A DNA stretch of 64,000 nucleotides, taken from assembly GCA_017481495.1 (NCBI GenBank), contig JAFUPC010000016.1:1-64000 (forward strand), written 5' to 3'. Below the pieces are notes generated by a model. The model ran no database searches and was not told the origin of the DNA. It saw nothing but the letters and a program-made list of their open reading frames with translations. Within the stretch, counting starts at the first letter, position 1. Every line of letters begins with the position of its first letter. Made by a program: the position numbers and the translations under genes. Source of the DNA: Clostridia bacterium (GTDB lineage: Bacteria; Bacillota; Clostridia; Oscillospirales; CAG-272). Below, piece by piece: positions 16,836 through 25,252 of this stretch.

Positions 16836-18104
16836 TCAGTTCATGCCGGCAAGCATTTCGTCGGCGGCACGCATAATGGCATACTTGCCGGATTCATAGG
16901 TCAGACCGCCCTGCAGGTATGCGGTGTACGGCGGGCGAATGGGGCCGTCTGCGGACAGCTCAATGGAAGCACCCTGCACGAACGCGCCCGCCGCCATGAT
17001 GACCTCGTCCTTGTAGCCGGGCATTGCCCACGGTTCGGGCGTGACATACGCATCGACGGGAGAGCCGGACTGGATGCCGCGGCAGAATGCGCACAGACCT
17101 TCTTTCGTTTTGCACTGCACAGACTGGATGATGTCGTGCCGGTCGTCGTTCCAGCGCGGTTCGACCACGCATCCGAGTGCTTCAAAAAGATATGCGGCGA
17201 GCGCGGCGGTCTTCAGTGCCTGCGCCGTGGTGTGCGGCGCGTAGAAAAATCCCTTGTAGAGCGAACGGTTCTGCCCGAGCGTGGCACCGACCTCCAGTCC
17301 CGTGCCGGGGGACGTCAGACGGTAAGACGCCAGCTCCACCGCCCGTGCCGTTCCGGCAAGATACCCGCCGGATTCCGCCATACCGCCGCCGGGGTTCTTG
17401 ATGAGCGACCCGACGATGAGGTCTGCGCCGACCGCCGTCGGTTCTCTGTCCTCGGTAAATTCGCCGTAGCAGTTATCGACCATGACGTAAGCGGTATCGG
17501 AATGCGCGCGGACGACCTTGACAATTTCCCCGATCTCGTCAACGGAGAGGGTCTTGCGGTTCAAGTACCCCTTGGAACGCTGGATGAAGACGACCTTGAC
17601 TTTCTTTCCAAGGGTGTCAAGCGCATTTGCGATCGCGGGCAGGTCAACGCCGCCGTCGGGAAGCAGGTCGATCTGGTTGTATCCAACGCCGAAGTCACAG
17701 AGCGAGCCGTTGCCGTTGTGATCTTCCGCGCCGATGACCTCGTTTAACGTATCGTAGGGACGGCTGGTGACGGAAAGCAGGATGTCGCCCGGCCGGAGCA
17801 GACCGAACAGACCGATGGTAAGGGCGTTTGTGCCGTTGACGATGGAATGGCGCACGAATGCCGCCTCCGCGCCGAACACGTCGGCGTAGATTTTGTCAAG
17901 GGTATCGCGGCCCATGTCGTCGTAGCCGTAGCCGTTTGTTCCGGCGAAATGCGCCTCGGAGACCTTGTGCTCCGCAAACGCGGTCAGTACACGCTGTGTT
18001 CCGCGGAACGCCATGTCGTCAAACTGCGCAAACCGCTCGGCAAGTGCGGCTTCCGCTTCTTTGGTCAGGGATAGGATTTTATCGGAAAATGGAGTGAAAT
18101 TCAT
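16836..18104 (-). CDS. Methionine gamma-lyase family protein (aluminium-resistance-like)
   Basis: The protein has 422 residues. The glycine-rich and acidic features (FAGTNGYGYDDMGRDTLDKIYADVFGAE) and the probable PLP lysine in GSLIKNPGGG place it in the PLP-dependent family often annotated as aluminium resistance protein or methionine gamma-lyase family, common in Firmicutes. The true reaction is not established. It follows murD by 26 bases and precedes the GH78-like gene, so it appears to be cotranscribed with cell-wall and sugar genes. Confidence 0.88.
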   Translation of the reverse strand: MNFTPFSDKILSLTKEAEAALAERFAQFDDMAFRGTQRVLTAFAEHKVSEAHFAGTNGYGYDDMGRDTLDKIYADVFGAEAAFVRHSIVNGTNALTIGLFGLLRPGDILLSVTSRPYDTLNEVIGAEDHNGNGSLCDFGVGYNQIDLLPDGGVDLPAIANALDTLGKKVKVVFIQRSKGYLNRKTLSVDEIGEIVKVVRAHSDTAYVMVDNCYGEFTEDREPTAVGADLIVGSLIKNPGGGMAESGGYLAGTARAVELASYRLTSPGTGLEVGATLGQNRSLYKGFFYAPHTTAQALKTAALAAYLFEALGCVVEPRWNDDRHDIIQSVQCKTKEGLCAFCRGIQSGSPVDAYVTPEPWAMPGYKDEVIMAAGAFVQGASIELSADGPIRPPYTAYLQGGLTYESGKYAIMRAADEMLAGMN

Positions 18105-18130
18105 GGTATGTCAAAAAACCTTTCTTGTGT

Positions 18131-19588
18131 TCAGAAGTTCAGAACGTGTTCCTTGAATGCTTTTCCGCGTACCTCAAAATTCGGGAACGCATCAAAGCTG
18201 GTACACGCAGGGGAGAGGATGACGGTGTCGCCCGGAAGAGCAAAGTCCCGTGCGGCATCAATGGCGGCATGGAAATCGGGTTCCACTTTCACTGGAACAC
18301 CGGATGTGGCAAATTCCGCGCTGGCATTCAGGGCGGCGAGTATCTTATCCCGCGCGGCACCGGTGAGAACGACGGCTTTCGCGTGTGCGGCAAGCGGTGC
18401 GCAGAGCGCGTCAAACGGCACCCCTTTGTCGGCACCGCCTAAAATGATGATGAGCTTTTCGGGAAATGCATTCAGCGCGGCAATTGTGCGGGTGGGCGAG
18501 GAGTCGATGGAGCTGTTGTAGTATTTCACGCCGTTTCTGGTGCAGACGTATTCTTCTCTGTGCTCGACACCGCCGAAGGTCTTTGCGACCTCTGTGATGG
18601 TGTCGGCATCCACATAGCCGCGCACCGCCGCGATGGCGGTCATGTAGTTCTCAACATTGTGCCGTCCCGGCAGGAAAATGTCGGATGTGCGCAGGATGGG
18701 GAACGGTTCTTCCCGGAGATTTCCCCCTGCATCTGCCGAGAAGCAGATCTCCCCGTTTTGCTCAAAAATCGCGGCATCGCACCCCTTGCCCGGAGTCGGT
18801 TCGCCTTTGGAGGAAAACATCGTGACGTGTCCCGGGGCTTCTCCCGAAAGGGAACGGGTGATGTCGTTGTCAAAATTGAGAACGAGTCTGCCGCCGCGTG
18901 CCTGGAAGCGGAATATCTGCGTTTTCGCATCGGTGTATTCGTCCATGTCCGTGTGCCAGTTCAAGTGGTTGGGCGAAATGTTCGTAATGCACGCAACGTC
19001 GGGCCATGGGCGGAAGTCCCGTCCGGTCTTCAGTGCCTGCAATTGGAAGCTGGACAGCTCCAGCACGACGAAATCCTGCTCCGTGATGTCCGCAATCTCC
19101 GGCAGAAGCGGTTTGCCGATGTTGCCACCGACGTAAACTTTTGACGAAGAACCCTCTTTTTCGCACTGGGCAGAGAGCATTTTATAAATGAGCGTTGTCG
19201 TGGTCGTCTTTCCGTCAGAACCGGTGACAGCGAAGATCTGCGCGGGGCAAAGTGCCAAAAAGACCTCCATTTCCGAGGTCACAGCACAGCCGTTTTTCCG
19301 TGCTTCCTCGATCTCCGGCACGTCCGGCCGGATGCCGGGCGCCTTGAAGATGATGTCCTCGCGGATGTCACAAAGATAGTTCTCCCCAAGCGAGAGGGCA
19401 ACGCCCTTTTCTGCAAGGGTGTCAGAGAGCGCGCCGAGCTGTTCCTTTGTCTTTTTATCGCGCCCGACGACAGTAGCACCCGACGACAGCAGAAAGTCGA
19501 TGACCGGGGTGTTGGAAATGCCAAGCCCGATGACGGAGACGGTTTTCCCCGCAATGTCGCGGCGGAAGGTTTCAAGTTTCTCGTTCAT
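18131..19588 (-). CDS. murD: UDP-N-acetylmuramoylalanine--D-glutamate ligase
   Basis: The protein has 485 residues and adds D-glutamate to UDP-MurNAc-L-Ala in the cytoplasm. It begins VSVIGLGISNTPVIDFLLSSG (UDP-binding domain). The ATP loop is VTGSDGKTTTTTLIY near residue 120, with the central domain motif ISPNHLNWH and a C-terminal domain from about 330. I chose ATG 19588 over an upstream in-frame start because AAAGGA lies 11 bases before it and the extension is AT-rich promoter sequence. It is isolated from the usual dcw cluster and heads a five-gene minus-strand run. Confidence 0.92.
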   Translation of the reverse strand: MNEKLETFRRDIAGKTVSVIGLGISNTPVIDFLLSSGATVVGRDKKTKEQLGALSDTLAEKGVALSLGENYLCDIREDIIFKAPGIRPDVPEIEEARKNGCAVTSEMEVFLALCPAQIFAVTGSDGKTTTTTLIYKMLSAQCEKEGSSSKVYVGGNIGKPLLPEIADITEQDFVVLELSSFQLQALKTGRDFRPWPDVACITNISPNHLNWHTDMDEYTDAKTQIFRFQARGGRLVLNFDNDITRSLSGEAPGHVTMFSSKGEPTPGKGCDAAIFEQNGEICFSADAGGNLREEPFPILRTSDIFLPGRHNVENYMTAIAAVRGYVDADTITEVAKTFGGVEHREEYVCTRNGVKYYNSSIDSSPTRTIAALNAFPEKLIIILGGADKGVPFDALCAPLAAHAKAVVLTGAARDKILAALNASAEFATSGVPVKVEPDFHAAIDAARDFALPGDTVILSPACTSFDAFPNFEVRGKAFKEHVLNF

Positions 19589-19628
19589 GTATGGTGAAAT
19601 CCTTTCGGAAAAATAGCATATATATAAT

Positions 19629-19657
19629 ATTATATAGACTTTCCGTAATTTTATCAA
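19629..19657 (-). promoter_or_regulatory. Promoter of the murD run
   Basis: On the minus strand TTGATA (19652-19657) and TATAAT (19629-19634) have a 17-base spacer. Confidence 0.7.
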
Positions 19658-19781
19658 GTCTTTTTCGGAAAATTCTTCCCATCGGAGTGAAAAAATTTTT
19701 CATCGGGTGCTGGGCGACGTTCCCGCTCCAAAGTGTTCCGGCAGAATTCCCCGCCGCCAGCTCTTTTCCGGCAAATTCCGT

Positions 19782-20040
19782 TTTTCCACATTGTTCACAC
19801 TTTATTATAAAATTATCCGTAAATTTTAGGATTTCCGCCGCCGGGGTGTGGAAAAGTTCTGCGCAGCCGCCCGTTCTCCTGTGGAAAAACCTTTGGAAAC
19901 TGTGAAATTTCCGCTGATTTCCGGGAGTTGGTTTTCCACATTTTCCACAGAACGGGGTGTGGAAAACGGAAGAAAACTCCTGTTCGGAGAGGGCGTTTTG
20001 GCGATACCGTAAAACGATGCACAAGGAGAGGTTTTCCACA
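19782..20040. other. Cluster of seven TTTTCCACA DnaA-box-like 9-mers
   Basis: TTTTCCACA occurs exactly at 19782-19790, 19932-19940, 19941-19949 and 20032-20040 on the plus strand, and as TGTGGAAAA at 19857-19865, 19890-19898 and 19958-19966. TTGTTCACA abuts the first copy. Each differs by one base from the DnaA box TTATCCACA. An AT-rich stretch lies inside (about 19800-19830). No gene is present across 19589-20111. It could be an origin-like, DnaA-titrating or DnaA-regulatory region. No dnaA or dnaN is in the window, so I do not call it oriC. Confidence 0.6.
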
Positions 20041-20061
20041 GGAAAACAGTATTCCCAAACG

Positions 20062-20092
20062 CAAAAGGATTCACGCCGCAAAGCGTAAATCC
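20062..20092 (-). terminator. Terminator after the substrate-binding lipoprotein pair
   Basis: Ten-base arms at 20067-20076 and 20083-20092 (GGATTTACGC / GCGTGAATCC on the minus strand, one G-T pair) are followed by TTTTGCGTTT. Confidence 0.65.
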
Positions 20093-20111
20093 TCTGATTG
20101 GTTTATGGGAA

Positions 20112-21626
20112 TCAGGATTCCAGGTCAAGGAATTTCTCCATATATTTATCCAGTTTCTTCTGGGCGGATTTCTGGATGGATGCCGTCTTGGATGCCAGAT
20201 TGTCCTTGCCTGTCGTGATGATTGTGGTGATGGTCGATGCGAAATTCGTGATGCCGCACATATAGTCGAGGGAATAAACCTTGGATGCAAAGAGGATGTC
20301 GATCATTTCTTTGGATTGTTCGTCGCGCAGAATCTTTTCGTCAAGGAATACTTCATAAAAACTCGGTGTCAGCGTGAACATGGACTCATAGCCCATTGCT
20401 TCCGTGATGAGTGCGGTTTTATGTAGGTCGGGGACAGTGGTCGGGATGACGAGCGGCATGGAATCGTTGTGAACCATGCAGTAGTAGCCCTCCTGCGATT
20501 CGTCGTATTTCGGGATGGGAAGAACGCCGAAGTCCGTCTGCATATCGCGCAGGTCAACGGTATCGCCGAATGTGCCGGTACGGAACAGCGCGCGGTTCTC
20601 GGAGAAGATCTTCGTCGCTTCCGTCCAGACGGATTCCGTGGTCAGCTCGTTTGCGTGCGTGCCGTCGTCCATGACGATGACGGCGGTCTTGTCGCAGAGC
20701 AGCTCAAAAATATTCTCGAAAATATCGTAAACCTTGGAATCCTCAATATCAAAGACATAAGATTCGTTTTTCAGCGTGATGCAGTCGCGCCCGGATGCGA
20801 GATACAGATACCATCCGGCGAGGTTTTCCGTGATGAGACCGTACTGGTCGGCAACGGTCAGGTCGCCGTCACCGTCCACGTCCATCGTGACATCGCGCAC
20901 CATCGACTTCATCTGTTCCCACGTCCAGGTACCGTTTGCAACAAATTCATACGGGTCGGGATAATCGTAATCGGCGTACACCTTTTTGTTGTAGAGCACC
21001 GACATCTCGCGCAGCTCGTCGCGGATCTGGATGTCGCCTGTAAGGCAGTAAAGCTGTCCGAACACGGACAAGTCGTCCTGGATGCGCTGATCCCACCACG
21101 GTTGACTGAGCTGAAGCTCATCCACGGTATTCAGGTCCCAGAAACACCCTGCCTGTGCCAGTGTCATCGCATCGCCGATGGACGACGGGAACACGATGTC
21201 CGTAAAGTCGTCCGCCGCCTGGATGTTCTTTCTGACGACGGAATTGGTGTCGGAAAGCTCCTGCAATGTGATGGTGATGTTGTACGCTTCCTCCACCGCG
21301 CGGTTGCGGGCGTAGACGGCATCGTTCAGCGTGTCGCCGTTTTCTTCCTCCGTGTCATAAGCGACCTGCTTGAATACCAGTGTATTGTCCGTGAGCACCG
21401 ACATCCGGAACTCGTAGCCGCCGAAGTCTTCTGTCGGCGGTGCAAATGCCGCATACGCCTCCCGTGGGTCGGGCTCCGTCGTCTCCGCGGTGTCCGTTTC
21501 TGGGGCAGCTGTCGTTGTCACGGTTGTGTTGTCCACATCTGCGGCATCACCGCACGAGAGGAGAACAGCGGAGGAGGTACACAGCAGTGCCAGCATCCAA
21601 AGTAAGGGTTTTCGGGTTTGTCTCAT
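20112..21626 (-). CDS. Extracellular substrate-binding lipoprotein (ABC-type), first paralogue
   Basis: The protein has 504 residues. The signal peptide ends in the lipobox VLLSC (Cys near residue 25), followed by a Thr-rich linker. The body (from about 60, GGYEFRMSVL; NDAVYARNRAVEEAYNITI; VANGTWTWEQM near 250; DVDGDGDLTVADQYG near 275) is that of large family-1-like solute-binding proteins common in gut Clostridia. It would sit on the outer face of the membrane and bind a sugar or oligosaccharide. No permease or ATPase gene adjoins. ATG 21626 has AAAGGAG 12 bases upstream. It follows its paralogue at 21675. Confidence 0.85.
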   Translation of the reverse strand: MRQTRKPLLWMLALLCTSSAVLLSCGDAADVDNTTVTTTAAPETDTAETTEPDPREAYAAFAPPTEDFGGYEFRMSVLTDNTLVFKQVAYDTEEENGDTLNDAVYARNRAVEEAYNITITLQELSDTNSVVRKNIQAADDFTDIVFPSSIGDAMTLAQAGCFWDLNTVDELQLSQPWWDQRIQDDLSVFGQLYCLTGDIQIRDELREMSVLYNKKVYADYDYPDPYEFVANGTWTWEQMKSMVRDVTMDVDGDGDLTVADQYGLITENLAGWYLYLASGRDCITLKNESYVFDIEDSKVYDIFENIFELLCDKTAVIVMDDGTHANELTTESVWTEATKIFSENRALFRTGTFGDTVDLRDMQTDFGVLPIPKYDESQEGYYCMVHNDSMPLVIPTTVPDLHKTALITEAMGYESMFTLTPSFYEVFLDEKILRDEQSKEMIDILFASKVYSLDYMCGITNFASTITTIITTGKDNLASKTASIQKSAQKKLDKYMEKFLDLES

Positions 21627-21674
21627 TGTTATATCGCTCCTTTCGGATAAAACCGGGATTTTCTCTCCGGTCAA

Positions 21675-23159
21675 TCATTCCACATCGACAAACGACGTCA
21701 CCGTTTTTTCCATCGCGGAGGAGACCTTTGCAGAGACCTTTTCCACGCGGGAAACGATGTCGGTCTTGCCAAGGGACATCGCTTCTCTGATTTTCGTGAT
21801 GACGTCGCCCCACGAGTAAACTGCCGCCAGCTCCACGGTGCCATTGGAGAACATGATGTCGAGCATCGCCTGACCCTCGTCGTCCTGGATATATTTGAAG
21901 TCCAGTGTTTCGTCAAAGTAGGTCTGCATGACGGTCTCGTGCGAATACGCGGCGAGATATTCTGCGACAACACCGGTGCGTTCCGTGTCGGGGTTCGTCT
22001 TCGGGATACCCATCGCACTTGCACCATGGAAAATGTAGGAACGGTAGCCATCCTGCGATTCGTCGTATTTGGGGGTCGGAACGACGCCGATCTCGTAATC
22101 GACATCCCGCAGACGCTTGATGGAGCCGACCGGCTCAATATAGAAGAGAACCTGTCCCGACTGCATCATAACGTGGAGGATCTGACTGCCGTTTTCGGAG
22201 ATGAAGCCGTCGGCAAAGACGACGTTGTCCGATTTGTCGGCAAACATGGTCGAAACGAGCTTTCCGTAAACGTCGACGAATTTTTCGGTCAGACCGTTCC
22301 AGACGGGCATATTGTCCGCATCCTTTGTGATGATGTCGGTTTCTGCGGCGGTCGTCAGACTGGTGATATTGTGCGCATAAACACCGATGCCGTACCGGTC
22401 GGCGACCGTCCATTTTCCGTCGCCGTCCACATCGTTCTTCGCCGCTTTCGCCATTTCCGCCATGACATCAAGCGTCCATGTGCCGTTTCTGACGAGCGTA
22501 TAGGGGTCGTCAAGGTCAAGCTCCGTCAAAATCTGCTTGTTGAACACGACCGGGATGAAGCATTCGTAGTACATCAGGTGCAGATCGCCGAATGCGGCGT
22601 AAATGGGGTCGCCGATGGTCGCGGATTCGATGGCGGATTTGTTCCACCACGGATTGTCGAAATTGAGCGTGGAGACCTGCGACAGGTCGAGAAGATACCC
22701 GCTCATGGCATCATTGAGTACGAAGTGCAGTTCGTTGAAGTAAATATCGTAGGCATCCTCACCCGCCATGACGAAATTCTTGACGGTGCTGATGACGTCG
22801 TAATATTCCATATCCTTGATGGTAATGGTGATGTTCAGTGCCTCCTCCACGGCGGCATTGCGCTCGTAAATGGCATCGTCCAGTGTCTCGCCGGTCTGTC
22901 CGTTGCTGCCGAAATTGGTATAGGCAAAGTCCGAGATGTTGTTGAGCACGCGGAACTCATAGCCGCCATAATCCTTTTCCGGCAGGACGTCGTAAATAGA
23001 CGGTGCGGCGGTTTCTGTGACGGCGGTGGTGTCAGTCGCCGGTGCGGTGTCGTTCTGCGGTGTCTGTGCGCTGTCGGCGCAGGCGGTCATCAAGGCGGGG
23101 ACGGCGGATGCGCATAATAAAGTCAGGAGCCACGCGGCGGTTCTGCGGATTTTTTTCAT
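21675..23159 (-). CDS. Extracellular substrate-binding lipoprotein (ABC-type), second paralogue
   Basis: The protein has 494 residues. The lipobox is ALMTAC (Cys near residue 27), and the rest parallels the gene at 20112 motif by motif: GGYEFRVL, DDAIYERNAAVEEALNITI, VRNGTWTLDVM, DVDGDGKWTVADRYGIG and a PTPKYDESQDGY segment (IPKYDESQEGY in the partner). The pair are tandem duplicates separated by 48 bases and share one promoter. Ligand specificity probably differs, because the central regions diverge. No transport partner is visible, so they would rely on a permease elsewhere or act as sensors. Confidence 0.85.
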   Translation of the reverse strand: MKKIRRTAAWLLTLLCASAVPALMTACADSAQTPQNDTAPATDTTAVTETAAPSIYDVLPEKDYGGYEFRVLNNISDFAYTNFGSNGQTGETLDDAIYERNAAVEEALNITITIKDMEYYDVISTVKNFVMAGEDAYDIYFNELHFVLNDAMSGYLLDLSQVSTLNFDNPWWNKSAIESATIGDPIYAAFGDLHLMYYECFIPVVFNKQILTELDLDDPYTLVRNGTWTLDVMAEMAKAAKNDVDGDGKWTVADRYGIGVYAHNITSLTTAAETDIITKDADNMPVWNGLTEKFVDVYGKLVSTMFADKSDNVVFADGFISENGSQILHVMMQSGQVLFYIEPVGSIKRLRDVDYEIGVVPTPKYDESQDGYRSYIFHGASAMGIPKTNPDTERTGVVAEYLAAYSHETVMQTYFDETLDFKYIQDDEGQAMLDIMFSNGTVELAAVYSWGDVITKIREAMSLGKTDIVSRVEKVSAKVSSAMEKTVTSFVDVE

Positions 23160-23241
23160 GGGGATACCTCCTCTCGGTCGGAGCCGAATTGAAATATATC
23201 ATAATATGATGGGACATAGATGAAATTCCTTATTTATGAAT

Positions 23242-23270
23242 ATTATATCAGATATGAGAAGATTTGTAAA
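23242..23270 (-). promoter_or_regulatory. Promoter of the substrate-binding lipoprotein pair
   Basis: On the minus strand TTTACA (23265-23270) and TATAAT (23242-23247) have a 17-base spacer. Confidence 0.65.
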
Positions 23271-23300
23271 TGATTTTTTGCATATTTTTTTGAAAAGATA

Positions 23301-23338
23301 AAAAAAGGATACCTGCAAATCGGAAATTCGCAGGTGCC
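23301..23338 (-). terminator. Terminator of acpP
   Basis: The minus strand has imperfect arms around GG-ACCTGCGAA and TTTGCAGGT-TCC followed by seven T residues, just after the acpP stop codon. Confidence 0.75.
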
Positions 23339-23361
23339 CGGTCATCAGGGAACGGAATTGA

Positions 23362-23589
23362 TTATTTCTGAATGTTTTCAAGGTAAGCGACGACATCGCC
23401 GACGGTGACGAACTTTCTGTAGTCCTCCTCGTCGATCTCAATGTCGAACTTGGATTCGCAGCTGAAAATCAGGTCGGCAAGCTCCAGAGAATTGATGCCG
23501 AGGTCAGCGACAAGCTCGGCTTCGGGCTTGATGTCCGCCTCATCAATGTTCATCTGCTCCACAAGCAGGCTTTTGAATTCTTCAAACAT
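23362..23589 (-). CDS. acpP: Acyl carrier protein
   Basis: The protein has 75 acidic residues with the phosphopantetheine attachment motif DLGINSLELADL (Ser near residue 37). Length and charge are typical of the fatty-acid-synthesis carrier. ATG 23589 is used; AAAGGAT lies about 11 bases upstream. The gene is monocistronic and divergent from the genes that follow, including a pantothenate kinase whose pathway makes the cofactor this protein carries. Confidence 0.92.
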   Translation of the reverse strand: MFEEFKSLLVEQMNIDEADIKPEAELVADLGINSLELADLIFSCESKFDIEIDEEDYRKFVTVGDVVAYLENIQK

Positions 23590-23673
23590 GGTATATATGG
23601 ATCCTTTCTTTTCTTTGGCTGGTTTCATCCTTTTCGGAAAAGGATGGGAAATATTCAAACTGGTACAGCATAT

Positions 23674-23702
23674 ATGATACCGATTTTTCGCCGTTTTGTC
23701 AA
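23674..23702 (-). promoter_or_regulatory. Promoter of acpP
   Basis: On the minus strand TTGACA (23697-23702) and TATCAT (23674-23679) have a 17-base spacer. Confidence 0.7.
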
Positions 23703-23857
23703 CGAGTTTTTACAAAATGTAACATATAATTCAAAAATTGTTCACAAATAGAAATCAAAAAAGGTCTATACAGATTGAAAAATTTGTGGTATACTATTAT
23801 ATAGGAGTAACATACCCCCCACAAAAAACGCAGAAAGAAAGGAAGGTAACTGCCGAA

Positions 23858-24259
23858 ATGAAAATGCGTGTTATCTGCTACTCAAAAAAGAAGAAAATGG
23901 AAGGCTACTGCGAAGCGATTGCGAATGCCCAGGGCTGCAAATGGGACAAGCTGCCGCTCGCTTACCCGTGCGACAAGGAACGCCTGACCATTTTCGTTGC
24001 ATCTCTGCCCAATGACGACCTTTCCCGTATGGTTCCCGAAATGACCAAGGAAAGAAGCGCGAACGTCGCGTTCCTCGTGGACGGTCCGGAAGGCAGCGCA
24101 AATGAGCTCATCGAAACCGCAAAGAAGGCCGGCACCAACGTCATTGACAAGGTCATGTATGTCAAGTGCGGTGCCATTTCGTTCCTCGACAAGATCAAGG
24201 AAGACGACAAGGCAAAGGCAAAGGCATGGGCGGAAGAAATCATCGCCGCTATGAAGTGA
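23858..24259 (+). CDS. Small conserved-looking protein, unassigned
   Basis: The product has 133 residues. AAAGGAAGG lies about 11 bases before ATG 23858. The alternation of beta-like strands (MRVICYS, LTIFVAS, NVAFLVDG, KVMYVKCG) with helices suggests a flavodoxin-like alpha/beta fold, but I see no classical FMN-binding loop and do not assign a function. The C-terminus is Lys/Ala-rich and helical. It precedes the pantothenate kinase gene by 135 bases on the same strand, and its codon use is that of a well-expressed gene. Confidence 0.7.
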   Translation: MKMRVICYSKKKKMEGYCEAIANAQGCKWDKLPLAYPCDKERLTIFVASLPNDDLSRMVPEMTKERSANVAFLVDGPEGSANELIETAKKAGTNVIDKVMYVKCGAISFLDKIKEDDKAKAKAWAEEIIAAMK

Positions 24260-24394
24260 GTTTCACTTCATGATACCGGAGTGCGGCACGGGGGGGAAAG
24301 CCTTTCCGCGCCCGCTCTCTGATTTTTTGACCGGATGAGTACCTGCGCGCATCCGGCGCGGCATGGGGCATCCAGCCTGAAAGGAATTCTCAGT

Positions 24395-25252
24395 ATGAAA
24401 ACCATCATAGGGATCGACATCGGCGGATCCACCACGAAGATCGTCGGCTTTGCCGAAAATATGACCCTCATGGAACCGATGTCGGTGCGTGCGACCGATC
24501 CCGTCACCTCGGTATACGGGGCGCTGGGAAAGTTTTTGTCGCAGAATGCACTGGAGCTGGATGACGTGGAACAGATCATGATCACCGGCGTCGGCTCCGC
24601 GTACATCGACAAGCCGCTCTACGGCAGACCCTGTTCCCATGTCGGCGAATTTCAGTGTGTCGGCTACGGCGGCATTTATCTGTCCGGCCTGGAGGAAGCC
24701 ATTGTTGTCTCCATGGGGACCGGCACCTCCATGTCCCACTGCTCCTATACCAATGAAGCCATGCACCCGACCGTCACTTATCTCGGCGGCACCGGTGTCG
24801 GCGGCGGTACGCTTGTGGGACTGGCAAAGAAAATGCTCAACATGGACTCCATGGAGCATATCGTGGAGCTGGCGCGGGACGGGTCTCTTTCCAACGTCGA
24901 TTTACAGATCAAGGACATGACGAAAAAGGAGATCCTCAACTCCAACATGACCGCGGCAAACTTCGGCCGTGTCAGTGATGTCACCTCCCGTGCGGATTTG
25001 GCGCTGGGCATCATCAATATGGTATATGAGACCGTGGCGATGATGAGCATTTTCGCCGGACGCAGCTACGGGCTGAAAGACATCGTCCTGACCGGGAACT
25101 TAACCGGTCTTCCGCAGGCACAGCCGACCTTTGACAATCTGTCGCAGATGTTTGGCGTGAATTTCTGCATTCCGGAGCATTCCCGCTACGCGACGGTCAT
25201 CGGCGCGGCACTGTCCTATTTTGATACGATCGGAGCACTGCCCCATGAATGA
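24395..25252 (+). CDS. coaW: Type II pantothenate kinase
   Basis: The protein has 285 residues and phosphorylates pantothenate, the committing step of coenzyme A synthesis. It opens with the ASKHA nucleotide-binding motif IIGIDIGGSTTKIVGF, has the second phosphate loop VVSMGTGTSMS near residue 108 and LGGTGVGGGTLVGL near 130, and ends with the adenosine-binding VIGAALSYF. This is the eukaryote- and Staphylococcus-like type II family, normally insensitive to CoA feedback. AAGGAATT precedes the ATG. Its last 8 bases overlap the start of the HAD hydrolase gene. Confidence 0.88.
   Translation: MKTIIGIDIGGSTTKIVGFAENMTLMEPMSVRATDPVTSVYGALGKFLSQNALELDDVEQIMITGVGSAYIDKPLYGRPCSHVGEFQCVGYGGIYLSGLEEAIVVSMGTGTSMSHCSYTNEAMHPTVTYLGGTGVGGGTLVGLAKKMLNMDSMEHIVELARDGSLSNVDLQIKDMTKKEILNSNMTAANFGRVSDVTSRADLALGIINMVYETVAMMSIFAGRSYGLKDIVLTGNLTGLPQAQPTFDNLSQMFGVNFCIPEHSRYATVIGAALSYFDTIGALPHE

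Noticed and set aside
19782-20040. Calling the 9-mer cluster the chromosomal origin
   Set aside because: No dnaA, dnaN or rpmH nearby and no change in gene direction across it, so only a DnaA-box-like cluster is claimed.
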